64,000 nucleotides of DNA from JAWXCE01 sp033764775 (GTDB taxonomy: Bacteria > Pseudomonadota > Alphaproteobacteria > Rhizobiales > Rhodomicrobiaceae): assembly GCA_033764775.1 (NCBI GenBank), contig JANRIQ010000023.1:124001-188000 (forward strand). The letters are read 5' to 3'. This document shows, piece after piece, positions 16,259 to 24,804 of the stretch (position 1 is its first letter; the number at the start of each line of letters is the position of its first letter). The notes beneath the pieces are model-generated. The model worked only from the letters and a program-made list of their open reading frames with translations. It was not told where the DNA came from and ran no database searches. The translations under genes and the position numbers were made by a program.

Positions 16259-17317
16259 ATGGCCAACAGATTTGAAGCCTACGCCCATCTGGCGGGGCAG
16301 ACCTTCCGGGCGGGATATTACGCCGCCGTGACGCGGGCGATGGCCGCCGCCGCGAAACGCGCGGGCGCGGCGCCTGAGCCGTTCACGCCCGCCCGTCCCA
16401 CGCCGCGCGAGATGGAGCTTTTCCGCGACGTGCTGCGCCTCCAGCGCCGCGACGCCGACAATGTGCTGAACGGCGTTTATCCGCCCCCGCGCGACGACGC
16501 TCCCTTGCTGGAGCATATCGACGCTCTGCGCCGCATGTTCGCCGATCTGCCGCGCTCCAGCGAGCGCCGTAAGGAGGGCCGCGCCGAGGAGGCCGCCAGC
16601 CTCCCGCAAGCTGAGGGGCTGCCGGAGTACTACGCCCGCAATTTCCATTATCAGACCGATGGTTATCTGAGCGCGGACTCGGCCAAGCTGTACGACCTGC
16701 AGGTCGAAACCCTGTTTCTCGGTTCGGGCGGGGCCATGCGGCGCCAGGCGCTCCCGGCCATTGCGGAATTTGTGCGCGGACGAGACCAGCGCGATCTCGT
16801 GCTCCTCGACGTCGCGTGCGGCACGGGTCGTTTTCTCGGGCAGCTTTCCGCGGCGTTCCCGGCCATGCCCATGACGGGCGTCGATCTCTCGGCCGCTTAT
16901 GTCGCGGAGGCGAGCGAGCATTTGGCGGAGCGGCGTGGCGTCAGGCTCATGCAAGGCAACGCGGAGGCGCTCTCGATCGCGGACGCGAGCCAGGACATCG
17001 TCACATGCGTCTTCCTGTATCACGAACTGCCCAACGCCGTGCGCCGCACCGTGACGGCCGAGATCGCCCGGGTGCTGAAGCCCGGCGGGCTTTTTATGTT
17101 CGTCGACTCGCTGCAATGGGGCGACCGGCCCGACTATGACGGCCTGCTCGAGGGCTTCCCGGTGCGCTTCCACGAGCCGTATTACGAGGAGTATTTGAGC
17201 GACGATCTGGCCGCCATGTTTGCGGCCGCCGGGCTGCAACCGGTTGAAACGTCCACCGCGTTTCTGTCCAAAATCATCGCCAGCCGCAAAACTCCGGCCG
17301 TGCAGGCCGACGCGTGA
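16259..17317 (+). CDS. class I SAM-dependent methyltransferase
   Basis: 352 residues. The Rossmann-type methyltransferase core starts near residue 180 with motif I LLDVACGTGRF, then GVDLSAAYV, QGNAEALSIAD, VFLYHELP and RVLKPGGLFMFVDS. The first ~170 residues form a helical N-terminal extension. GGAGG-like ribosome site before the ATG. It is divergent from the radical SAM/glycosyltransferase pair and overlaps the following DUF606 gene as GTGA. The substrate is unknown. Confidence 0.87.
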   Translation: MANRFEAYAHLAGQTFRAGYYAAVTRAMAAAAKRAGAAPEPFTPARPTPREMELFRDVLRLQRRDADNVLNGVYPPPRDDAPLLEHIDALRRMFADLPRSSERRKEGRAEEAASLPQAEGLPEYYARNFHYQTDGYLSADSAKLYDLQVETLFLGSGGAMRRQALPAIAEFVRGRDQRDLVLLDVACGTGRFLGQLSAAFPAMPMTGVDLSAAYVAEASEHLAERRGVRLMQGNAEALSIADASQDIVTCVFLYHELPNAVRRTVTAEIARVLKPGGLFMFVDSLQWGDRPDYDGLLEGFPVRFHEPYYEEYLSDDLAAMFAAAGLQPVETSTAFLSKIIASRKTPAVQADA

Positions 17318-17763
17318 CCGGCCTTTATATCGCCCTCTCGGCTGTCGCCGGCGCGCTGCTGCCGCTGCAGGCGCTTATCAACGCCCGCATCGGCGGCGCC
17401 CTTAACGGGGCCATGATGGGCGCGCTGGTCAATTTTGTGGTGGGCACCGTGGCGCTGTCCGTGGTGCTGATCCTGATCCGCTTCCCTCACCCGTCCGCGA
17501 CGCAGATCGCGTCCGCGCCGTGGTGGGCGTGGCTCGGCGGCTTGATGGGCGCGTTTTTCGTGCTCACCGGCACGCTGGCGGTGCAAACGCTCGGCGCGGC
17601 GGGGTTTTCGGCGGTGGTCATCGCCGGGCAGCTCATGAGCGCAGTGTTGCTCGACCATTTCGGTTTTCTCGGCCCAACGCAAAGTCTGAGTTTGTCGCGC
17701 GCGGTCGGGGTTGTATGTTTGTTGCTGGGCGTTTTTCTGATTTTAAAGCCGGTGAAACTGTAG
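17314..17763 (+). CDS. DMT family transporter of the DUF606/YdcZ type
   Basis: A 149-residue protein with about five hydrophobic helices, a half-size DMT repeat (LQALINARIGGALNGAMMGALVNFVVGT, LGAAGFSAVVIAGQLMSAVLLDHFG). This is the usual length for DUF606 proteins, which work as dimers in the inner membrane. GTG start overlapping the methyltransferase stop by 4 nt, so the two are translationally coupled. Substrate unknown. Confidence 0.85.
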   Translation: MTGLYIALSAVAGALLPLQALINARIGGALNGAMMGALVNFVVGTVALSVVLILIRFPHPSATQIASAPWWAWLGGLMGAFFVLTGTLAVQTLGAAGFSAVVIAGQLMSAVLLDHFGFLGPTQSLSLSRAVGVVCLLLGVFLILKPVKL

Positions 17764-17798
17764 TTTTGTGCAAGCGGGCTTTTTGACCGGAGAACGTT

Positions 17799-18968
17799 AT
17801 GGCCGAAAGTAGGATAACGCAGCCGGTGCTGTTTTATTTTCCTGGCAATATGCTTTTACGCAATGCCGGATCTCAATCTCGCGCTCGCTGGTTCCTGGAG
17901 TTTCTGATCGAAAATTTTGATGACGTCACGGTTTACAGCCATTTCAACAATTACGCTTGGCCATGGACTGAGGGTCACGTCGCTCAGTTTGCGAAAGAAT
18001 ATCCGTCTGTGCAACTCATTCTCGAAACCGAAACGAGGACGACGGAATACATAAAAAGATCGAAAAATCTTCTTATTCCATTTTTTCCAAGCATGAGCCC
18101 AAAAATACTGAACATGAACGCCCCGTGGAAAGGACAAAAGCTGGCGAGATACTTTTCACAAAAACCGGATGCGGTCGTTTTTTGCAGCTTTGTGGACGGC
18201 TTGACGCAACTGGGCAACCTGCATGGAAGGCCCTATTACATCGACACTCACGATATAAAATTTTCCCATCACATCAAATTAAGGAAGAAAAAAGCTTCCG
18301 ATTTGGATGTAATTCGTAAGTTTCGCGGTGAAGTGGCTTTGTTAAATAACGCCGAGGGCGTGATCGCCATCTCGCCGAGCGAGGCTTTGATATTTCATGC
18401 GATATTGTCGAACGAGAAAATATACTACGTCCCGCTACTGCCCCATGCGAAAAGCCTAAACAAAGGCGTTTATGAGTACGATATCCTGTTTATCGGCTCC
18501 AGCGTCCAGTTGAACGTCGAGGGCATTTGCGGCTTCGTCGAGCGGGAAAGCAACTGGCTGCACAAATACAAAATTGCCCTGGGCGGGCCGCTTTGCGCCA
18601 CGCCGGAGGTGCGAAACCTTGCCGAACGTCACAGCAATATCACCCTTCTGGGCTATGTCGAGAACTTGGAGGACGCTTACAGGCTCTCGAAAACAACGGT
18701 GTCGCCGTTGGAGGGAAGCGGCTTAAAGATAAAAATCGTCGACTCTCTCGCAATGAATACGCCGGTCTTTGCATCGCGTCAGTCGTTTGACGGCCTCAAG
18801 CCCGGCTATGAGGACTGCGTGTTCCCGATCAATCGGGACATCATCGAGTTTATTCTGAACGACGGCGGCGCGCTCGCTCGGGCCGAAGACAGCGCCCGCA
18901 AATATTACGAAATATGGCGCAAAAGCGGAGACGAGCAGAAACTGCTAGAGCGATTGCGCGCCGCGTAA
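17799..18968 (+). CDS. GT4-like glycosyltransferase, AT-rich
   Basis: 389 residues with a GT-B fold: an N-terminal acceptor domain (PGNMLLRNAGSQSRARWFLEFL), a linker, and a C-terminal donor domain with ITLLGYVENLEDAYRLSKTTVSPLEGSGLKIKIVDSLAMNTPVFAS, the equivalent of the E-x7-E region. The GSGLKIKI... form resembles glycosyltransferases that build surface polysaccharides. Codon use and base composition are clearly richer in A/T than the neighbours, pointing to horizontal acquisition. It stands alone, 35 nt behind the DUF606 gene, with no other polysaccharide genes beside it. Confidence 0.8.
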   Translation: MAESRITQPVLFYFPGNMLLRNAGSQSRARWFLEFLIENFDDVTVYSHFNNYAWPWTEGHVAQFAKEYPSVQLILETETRTTEYIKRSKNLLIPFFPSMSPKILNMNAPWKGQKLARYFSQKPDAVVFCSFVDGLTQLGNLHGRPYYIDTHDIKFSHHIKLRKKKASDLDVIRKFRGEVALLNNAEGVIAISPSEALIFHAILSNEKIYYVPLLPHAKSLNKGVYEYDILFIGSSVQLNVEGICGFVERESNWLHKYKIALGGPLCATPEVRNLAERHSNITLLGYVENLEDAYRLSKTTVSPLEGSGLKIKIVDSLAMNTPVFASRQSFDGLKPGYEDCVFPINRDIIEFILNDGGALARAEDSARKYYEIWRKSGDEQKLLERLRAA

Positions 18969-20306
18969 TCAACGGAACAGGAACGGGCCGAAAAACAGCG
19001 CCGTCTCCGTCGCGACGCCGCCGAAGACGATTAGAAAAACCCACAACATCATCTTGCGAAAGGCGCGCCCTGCCCCGCCGCCCACCCGAACCTCGACGAT
19101 CTGGTCGGGCGTCACCATGTCGCCGGCGATGCCGTTGTCGTCGATCGCGCGCAGATAGGCGATGATCTGAAGCCGCTTCTTGCCGGAGGCGGTTGGCGTC
19201 GCTGTCCATCGCCAGCGGCCGAAGCGCTCCGAGTCGAGAAAACTCGGACGGTCGAAAATCCATTGCGTCTCGCGCGCCTGGGTTTCGATGATGAAGCCGC
19301 CGTCCGGCGCGCGCAGCAGCACGGTCATCGCTTTGGTGATGATCACGTCGTGGGCGTCGGGCGCTTGCGGGCCTTGCAACGTGTTGAACAAGGCGGCCGC
19401 CTCCTCACGGCTCATGCGGATGTCGATCTGAACCGGCGCGCCTTTTTTCATGCGCCGCGGTATGGCGTCGGCGAGCTTTCCGCCGGACTTGGCCACCACA
19501 AGCGCGCGTCCGGCGCCAGGCGCCGGCGAGTTTGCGATGGGCGGCTCAGGGCGTGGCGCGGGTTCCGCCTGGACGGCGCCAAGAGCGGCGCTCAACGATT
19601 TGTCGGAGCGTGCGGTCGGCTTGCGCGTGCGATCGTGGGGCAGGCGCTGCGACGGTTCCATCCGCCCGTCGCGCTCGGGTTCGGGCCGCCGGGGCGCGAA
19701 CTCGCTTAAGCGGAACTCGCGCGGCTCGGCCCGGCGAGCGCCAGCTTGATCGTCGGCGGAGGCGCGCGTGGCGGCCAACATGTCCTCGAGGCCGCCGTGG
19801 CTCGGCGCGCGGGCTGGGGTAGGCTCGCGGCGCTCGCGTTTTGCGTTCGACCGGTTGGCGTAAATCCAGCCCATCGCCTGATTGAAGCCGAGGCCGTATT
19901 GCCGCAGAAGCCCGGCGGCGACGCTGTCGGCCTCAGCGGTCAGCGCGGCGATGACGAAGGCGCCGTCCGCAACGCTGTAAGGCGATTTGGCCGCGTCGGC
20001 GGCCGCCGTCTGCAAGATGCGGTCGAGCTTGTAGCTCGGGCGGATTTCGGCGCTGCCGGGCGCATAAAGCGCAGTGAGGAAACGGTTCACCACATCGGTT
20101 GCGCGCGCCTTCAGGTGATCCACGTCGGCGTTGACGCTGCGCAGCACGGCCACGGCGTCCTGGTCGTCGGTCAGCGCCAGCAGCAGATGCTCCAGCGTCA
20201 CATAACGGTGGGAGCGCGCCTGCGCGCAGGCGGCCGCGCGCCGGAGCGTCATGGTGAGAGCGGCGGACTGCGGCGCGGCGGCCGTTAACGCGGAACCGTC
20301 ATTCAT
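18969..20306 (-). CDS. Clp N-domain protein with C-terminal membrane anchor
   Basis: 445 residues. About residues 15-150 form the double four-helix repeat of the ClpA/ClpC N-domain (ALTMTLRRAAACAQARSHRYVTLEHLLLALTDD, then YKLDRILQTAAADAAKSPYSVADGAFVIAALTAE), but no AAA+ ATPase follows. A basic, proline-rich disordered stretch of about 120 residues leads to a beta-rich domain (VQIDIRMSREEAAALF, LLRAPDGGFIIETQARETQWIF, WRWTATPTASGKKRLQI). A C-terminal hydrophobic helix (from about 418) would tether it to the membrane. Role unknown; it may present or sequester substrates or adaptors of Clp proteases. Divergent from argB. Confidence 0.8.
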   Translation of the reverse strand: MNDGSALTAAAPQSAALTMTLRRAAACAQARSHRYVTLEHLLLALTDDQDAVAVLRSVNADVDHLKARATDVVNRFLTALYAPGSAEIRPSYKLDRILQTAAADAAKSPYSVADGAFVIAALTAEADSVAAGLLRQYGLGFNQAMGWIYANRSNAKRERREPTPARAPSHGGLEDMLAATRASADDQAGARRAEPREFRLSEFAPRRPEPERDGRMEPSQRLPHDRTRKPTARSDKSLSAALGAVQAEPAPRPEPPIANSPAPGAGRALVVAKSGGKLADAIPRRMKKGAPVQIDIRMSREEAAALFNTLQGPQAPDAHDVIITKAMTVLLRAPDGGFIIETQARETQWIFDRPSFLDSERFGRWRWTATPTASGKKRLQIIAYLRAIDDNGIAGDMVTPDQIVEVRVGGGAGRAFRKMMLWVFLIVFGGVATETALFFGPFLFR

Positions 20307-20497
20307 CGGCGCACCCGTGACTCGAAAACGCGTTGTAAAAATGTCGACTTACGCAATACGCATAATTGTATTCAAAATGTGGAGCGAAACGAAGGCGGCC
20401 CGACGCCGCGTTTTTCACGGCTGTCGCGCGATCCGACTGGAACCAGGGGCCAAGGGCAGGCATAAATGGCGCGGCTCAACAGGACGATGGACACGCC

Positions 20498-21412
20498 ATG
20501 ACCGAACCCGAACAGGATGCAAGCGCCCCTGTCGCGCCTTTGAGGCATGCGGAGATTTTGGCGGAGGCGCTGCCCTTCATGCAGCGCTACGACCGAGAGA
20601 TCGTCGTGGTGAAGTACGGCGGCCACGCCATGGGGAACGCGCAGCTTTCAGAGGATTTTGCGCAGGACATCGTGCTGCTGGAGCAGTCGGGCGTGAAGCC
20701 CATCGTCGTGCATGGCGGCGGCCCGCAGATCGGCGCGATGCTCGACAAGCTGCAGATCAAGAGCGAGTTCGCGGACGGTCTGCGCATCACCGACGGCCCG
20801 ACGGTGGAAGTGGTCGAGATGGTGCTCGCTGGGTCGATCAACAAACAGATCGTCGCCGAGATCAACCGCATGGGCGGCAAGGCGTGCGGCATCTGCGGCA
20901 AGGACGGCAACCTGATGATCGCGCGCAAACTGGAGCGCACGGTGCGCGACCCGTCCTCCCATATCGAGCGCGCCATCGACCTCGGATTCGTCGGCGACCC
21001 GGAGACTGTGAACCCGCACATCCTCGATGTCATCACTGCGGGCGACATGATCCCCGTGGTAGCGCCGCTCGGCCTCTCGCGCGACGGCGTGACCTACAAC
21101 ATCAACGCCGACACCTTCGCCGCCGCCATCGCCTGCGCCATGAAGGCGAAGCGCCTTTTGCTGCTCACCGACGTGCCGGGCGTCCTCGACAGGAACAAGA
21201 AGCTCATCGACCGCCTCACGATCGCGCAGGCGCGCGCGCTCATCGCCGACGGCACGATCTCAGGCGGAATGATCCCGAAGGTGGAAAGCTGCATAGAGGT
21301 GGTGGAGGCGGGCGTCGAGGGCGTCGTTATCATCGACGGGCGCGTTCCGCATTGCGTGCTGTTGGAGCTGTTCACCCAGCACGGCGCCGGCACGCTGATC
21401 GTAAAGGAGTAG
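20498..21412 (+). CDS. argB: acetylglutamate kinase
   Basis: Phosphorylates N-acetylglutamate, the second step of arginine synthesis. The amino-acid-kinase fold is clear: VVKYGGHAM, VLLEQSGVKPIVVHGGGPQIG, ITAGDMIPVVAPLG, LLLTDVPGVL and ISGGMIPKVESC. The ATG at 20498 (MTEPEQDAS) gives 304 residues and is preferred; the open frame upstream to 20366 reads like non-coding sequence. The N-terminal helix before the core is of the kind found in arginine-inhibited enzymes. It heads the argB-HAD-dapD series. Confidence 0.96.
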   Translation: MTEPEQDASAPVAPLRHAEILAEALPFMQRYDREIVVVKYGGHAMGNAQLSEDFAQDIVLLEQSGVKPIVVHGGGPQIGAMLDKLQIKSEFADGLRITDGPTVEVVEMVLAGSINKQIVAEINRMGGKACGICGKDGNLMIARKLERTVRDPSSHIERAIDLGFVGDPETVNPHILDVITAGDMIPVVAPLGLSRDGVTYNINADTFAAAIACAMKAKRLLLLTDVPGVLDRNKKLIDRLTIAQARALIADGTISGGMIPKVESCIEVVEAGVEGVVIIDGRVPHCVLLELFTQHGAGTLIVKE

Positions 21413-21413
21413 G

Positions 21414-22139
21414 ATGACGGAGCGATTTGCGGGCGGCGATCTGACAGCCTTCGAGCGCGTCAACGAGTGGGTGTTCGACCTCGACAACACGCTCTATCCG
21501 GCGGACTCAAACCTGTTCGCGCAGGTCGACCAACGCATGGGCGGCTTCATCGCGGAGTTCCTGGGCGTGCCGTTCGAGCAAGCGCGCCGGGTGCAAAAGG
21601 ATTATTACTACCGCTACGGCACGACGCTCTCCGGCCTGATGCACGAGCATAAAGTGCCGCCTGAGGCGTTCATGGATTACGTGCACGACATCGACCTGTC
21701 GCCGATCTCGGCCGCGCCGGAGCTCGCCGCCGCGATCGAGGCGCTGCCCGGGCGCAAGTTCATCTTCACCAACGGCTCGGTCGCCCACGCCACGCGGGTA
21801 TGCGACAAGCTCGGCCTGACCCACCTGTTCGACGGCGTGTTCGATATCCAGGCGTCGGGCTACGTGCCCAAGCCGAAGCTGGAATGCTACAACGCCTTTC
21901 TCGAAGCGCACGGCGTGCATCCGCGCCAGGCGGCGATGTTCGAGGATTTGCCCCACAACCTCGAGGCGCCGCACGCGCTCGGCATGGCGACGGTGCTGGT
22001 GCGCTCCTCCTTCCACGATCACCCGTCGCAGCGCGCCATCGATGCCTGGGATTTCCTCCCCGCGCACATCCACCATTACACGGAGGATCTGGCGGCGTTC
22101 GTTTCGGCGGTGAACGCGCATCTCGCGAGCCGCAGTTGA
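21414..22139 (+). CDS. HAD-family pyrimidine 5'-nucleotidase
   Basis: A 241-residue haloacid-dehalogenase-fold hydrolase: motif I DLDNTLYP, motif II FTNGS, and motif III/IV PKPKLECY ... MFEDLPHNLEAP. This is the SDT1/YjjG-like pyrimidine 5'-nucleotidase subgroup that removes phosphate from UMP/CMP. It begins 1 nt after argB's stop, so the two are almost certainly co-translated. This argB-HAD-dapD order is common in Rhizobiales. Confidence 0.88.
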   Translation: MTERFAGGDLTAFERVNEWVFDLDNTLYPADSNLFAQVDQRMGGFIAEFLGVPFEQARRVQKDYYYRYGTTLSGLMHEHKVPPEAFMDYVHDIDLSPISAAPELAAAIEALPGRKFIFTNGSVAHATRVCDKLGLTHLFDGVFDIQASGYVPKPKLECYNAFLEAHGVHPRQAAMFEDLPHNLEAPHALGMATVLVRSSFHDHPSQRAIDAWDFLPAHIHHYTEDLAAFVSAVNAHLASRS

Positions 22140-22191
22140 CAAGGCGCCGCACGCCCCGCAGAAGTGCTCGCGACAGAAAATGGGGAAGAGT

Positions 22192-23031
22192 ATGTCCGGC
22201 AACCTGCAAACCGTGATCGAGGCGGCGTTCGAAGCGCGCGACGGCGTCAATTTCCAAACGCGGGGCGAGGTGCGCGACGCGGTCGAAACCGCGCTCAGTC
22301 TGCTCGACAAAGGCGAGGCCCGCGTGGCGGAGAAGCAGGGTGGCGACTGGGTTGTGCATCAATGGCTGAAAAAGGCCGTTCTCCTGTCCTTCCGCCTGAA
22401 CGACAACATGATCATGGGCGGCGATCCGCAACCATGGCCGTGGTGGGACAAGGTGCAGGTCAAGTTTCAAGGGTGGGGCGAGGCGGAGTTCCGCGCCGCC
22501 GGCTTCCGCGCGGTGCCGGGCTGCGTCGTGCGCCGCTCGGCCTACATCGCGCCGGGCGTCATCTTGATGCCGAGCTTCGTCAACCTCGGCGCTTATGTCG
22601 ACACCGGCACGATGGTCGACACCTGGGCGACGGTCGGTTCCTGCGCGCAAATTGGCAAAAACTGTCATCTCTCCGGCGGGGTCGGCATCGGCGGCGTGCT
22701 GGAGCCGCTGCAGGCCAACCCGACCATCATCGAGGACAACTGCTTCATCGGCGCGCGCTCGGAAGTGGTCGAGGGCGTCATCGTCGGCGAAGGCTCGGTG
22801 ATTTCGATGGGCGTATTCATCGGCGCCTCGACCAAGATCGTGGACCGCGAGACGGGCGAGACGCATATGGGCCGCGTGCCGCCTTACTCCGTCGTCGTCG
22901 CGGGCGCGATGCCTGGCAAGCCGCTGCCCTCCGGCGAGCCGGGGCCGTCGCTTTATTGCGCCGTGATCGTCAAGCGCGTAGACGAGAAGACGCGGGCGAA
23001 GACCTCCATCAACGACCTGCTCCGGGATTGA
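22192..23031 (+). CDS. dapD: tetrahydrodipicolinate N-succinyltransferase
   Basis: Succinylates tetrahydrodipicolinate in the lysine/diaminopimelate pathway. The left-handed beta-helix hexapeptide region is clear (IAPGVILMPSFVNLGAYVD, GVGIGGVLEPLQANPTIIEDNCFIGA, VGEGSVISMGVFIGAST). The ATG at 22192 is preceded by GGGGAAGAG and is preferred over the one at 22180; it gives 279 residues. It works in the same pathway as dapE 1.8 kb downstream. Confidence 0.96.
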   Translation: MSGNLQTVIEAAFEARDGVNFQTRGEVRDAVETALSLLDKGEARVAEKQGGDWVVHQWLKKAVLLSFRLNDNMIMGGDPQPWPWWDKVQVKFQGWGEAEFRAAGFRAVPGCVVRRSAYIAPGVILMPSFVNLGAYVDTGTMVDTWATVGSCAQIGKNCHLSGGVGIGGVLEPLQANPTIIEDNCFIGARSEVVEGVIVGEGSVISMGVFIGASTKIVDRETGETHMGRVPPYSVVVAGAMPGKPLPSGEPGPSLYCAVIVKRVDEKTRAKTSINDLLRD

Positions 23032-23033
23032 TC

Positions 23034-23531
23034 ATGGTGGCGGCGCCTGCGGAGAGCTTCAACAACCGCAAGGACGTGCTGAACCTGCTGTTCGGCTTTC
23101 GCGGCCGCATCGACCGGCAATGGTGGTGGCTCGCCTCCATCTCCATCATCGCGCTGCAACTCGCGCTCGGCGATCCGGCCGGCAACTACCGCTCGCCGGA
23201 CGCAACCGACTTGAGTTTCTGGCCCAGCCTCATCGACGATATTGTCGCCACGTCGCTCAATTGGTTCAATTGGGCGCTGTTCTGGCCCGTGGTCGCACTC
23301 GATGTGAAGCGCTGGCACGATCTCGGCGCGCCGGGCATCATGGCCGTTTTGACGCAAGGCTATCAGCCCGCGGCGTGGCTTGTCGGCGGGCTGGGTCTCG
23401 GCGGCCTCGGCGAAACCGTCAATGCCGCCGACGCTGCTGTCCTAACCCTTTTGGGAACCAACCTTTTCGCGACGCTTTACATTGCGCTCGCGCCGGGCCA
23501 ACGCGGCGCGAACGCCTACGGGCTGGGTTGA
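23034..23531 (+). CDS. DUF805 membrane protein, first copy
   Basis: A 165-residue polytopic protein with the DUF805 hallmarks: LLFGFRGRIDRQWWWLASI at the start, DVKRWHDLGAPG in the middle and APGQRGANAYG at the end, with about four hydrophobic segments. It starts 2 nt after dapD's stop. Function unknown; the family is widespread in the inner membrane. A second, diverged copy follows 10 nt downstream. Confidence 0.85.
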   Translation: MVAAPAESFNNRKDVLNLLFGFRGRIDRQWWWLASISIIALQLALGDPAGNYRSPDATDLSFWPSLIDDIVATSLNWFNWALFWPVVALDVKRWHDLGAPGIMAVLTQGYQPAAWLVGGLGLGGLGETVNAADAAVLTLLGTNLFATLYIALAPGQRGANAYGLG

Positions 23532-23541
23532 GGAGGCGCTG

Positions 23542-24015
23542 ATGGATTGGATTGCGCGGACGTATTTCTCGTTCGACGGGCGCATCGGGCGCGGGCATTG
23601 GTGGGCGGCGTGGGTCCTCCTGCTGGCCGTCGAGGTCGCGTTCAACGCCGTCATCAGCCCCTTGATGGGCGACGACATCCCATTCCCCGACGGCTCGTGG
23701 TCGAGCATCGTCGATATGGCGGCGGATAAATCCGGCGCGCTGACCGCGCTGATTTTTCTGTATCCAAACCTGGCGATGAACGTGAAGCGGCTGCACGACC
23801 GCAACCTGTCCGGCTGGTATACGCTTGTGTTCATCATCCCGTTCGTCGCCGCGACCGCAATCTCGGCGGTTGCGGATCGCGCCGCCCCGACGCCGTTCGA
23901 GGGGTGGGTGACGCTGATCAGCGGGTTCGCCGCGCTGTGGTTCCTCGCCAATCTCGGCGTGCTGCCCGGAACCCAGGGCGCAAACCGCTACGGCGTCATG
24001 CCCACCACAAAATAA
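23542..24015 (+). CDS. DUF805 membrane protein, second copy
   Basis: A 157-residue DUF805 protein: TYFSFDGRIGRGHWWAAW, MNVKRLHDRNLSGWY and LPGTQGANRYG. The ATG at 23542 follows a GAGGAG ribosome site. It is a tandem paralogue of the preceding gene but clearly diverged in its first loop. It is part of the dapD-dapE run. Confidence 0.85.
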   Translation: MDWIARTYFSFDGRIGRGHWWAAWVLLLAVEVAFNAVISPLMGDDIPFPDGSWSSIVDMAADKSGALTALIFLYPNLAMNVKRLHDRNLSGWYTLVFIIPFVAATAISAVADRAAPTPFEGWVTLISGFAALWFLANLGVLPGTQGANRYGVMPTTK

Positions 24016-24064
24016 TCATGGTTGCGCAATAGGTTGCATCTCCAGGCGGTAGCGTGACCGCCCC

Positions 24065-24799
24065 ATGACGGAGGCCGCTATGCTGTTGCACCACCAGACC
24101 TTGGATGAACGCGCCATCATCAAAACGCTGGCGGAGCTGCGCAACCGCGTGGCTGAGCGTTTTCCAACCCGCGGCCTCACCCAGACCGTCACCCATCTGC
24201 ACGGCATGGCGCGCGCGACGGCGGACGAGGCCAAGGGGCTGCGCCGGCCGAACTGGACGCTCAGACTGATTGCAGGGCTCACCATCGCCGCCGGCTTGTT
24301 CGCCTTCGCCAAGCTCGTCACGCTCTACCGCGTGGCCCTCGGCGGCGAGGTGAACCTGACCGAATTCGCGCAAGGGCTGGAGGCGGCGCTCAACATCATT
24401 CTCATCTGCGCGCTCATCATCGCCTTCTTTCTCCGGCTGGAGAACCGCCACAAACGCCGCGTCGCGCTGGAAGGGCTGCACCGGCTGCGCGCCATCGCCC
24501 ACGTCATCGACATGCATCAGCTCACGAAAGACCCCATCTCAATCCTCGGCAAACCCACCGGATCGTCGCCGCGACGCGACCTGAGCCGAGAGCAGTTGCT
24601 CCGCTATCTCGACTACTGCACCGAGATGCTCTCGCTCACCAGCAAGCTCGGCGCGCTTTATGCGCAACACTTTCCCGATCAAGTGGTGGTCGGGGCGGTG
24701 AACGACGTTGAGGAGTTGACGACGAGCCTGAGCCGAAAGATATGGCAGAAGATCGCGATGGTGCAGGCGGAGGCGCCCGACCCCGCGCCCCAACTGTGA
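24065..24799 (+). CDS. hypothetical two-TM protein between dapD and dapE
   Basis: 244 residues, not recognised. A predicted soluble N-terminal helix (1-65) precedes two hydrophobic segments (about 67-87 LRLIAGLTIAAGLFAFAKLV and 107-123 LNIILICALIIAFFLRL), followed by a long helical cytoplasmic tail. It ends 5 nt before dapE. A similar gene in this position is common in Rhizobiales, as I recall, but no function is assigned. Confidence 0.75.
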   Translation: MTEAAMLLHHQTLDERAIIKTLAELRNRVAERFPTRGLTQTVTHLHGMARATADEAKGLRRPNWTLRLIAGLTIAAGLFAFAKLVTLYRVALGGEVNLTEFAQGLEAALNIILICALIIAFFLRLENRHKRRVALEGLHRLRAIAHVIDMHQLTKDPISILGKPTGSSPRRDLSREQLLRYLDYCTEMLSLTSKLGALYAQHFPDQVVVGAVNDVEELTTSLSRKIWQKIAMVQAEAPDPAPQL

Positions 24800-24804
24800 C
24801 CCCA

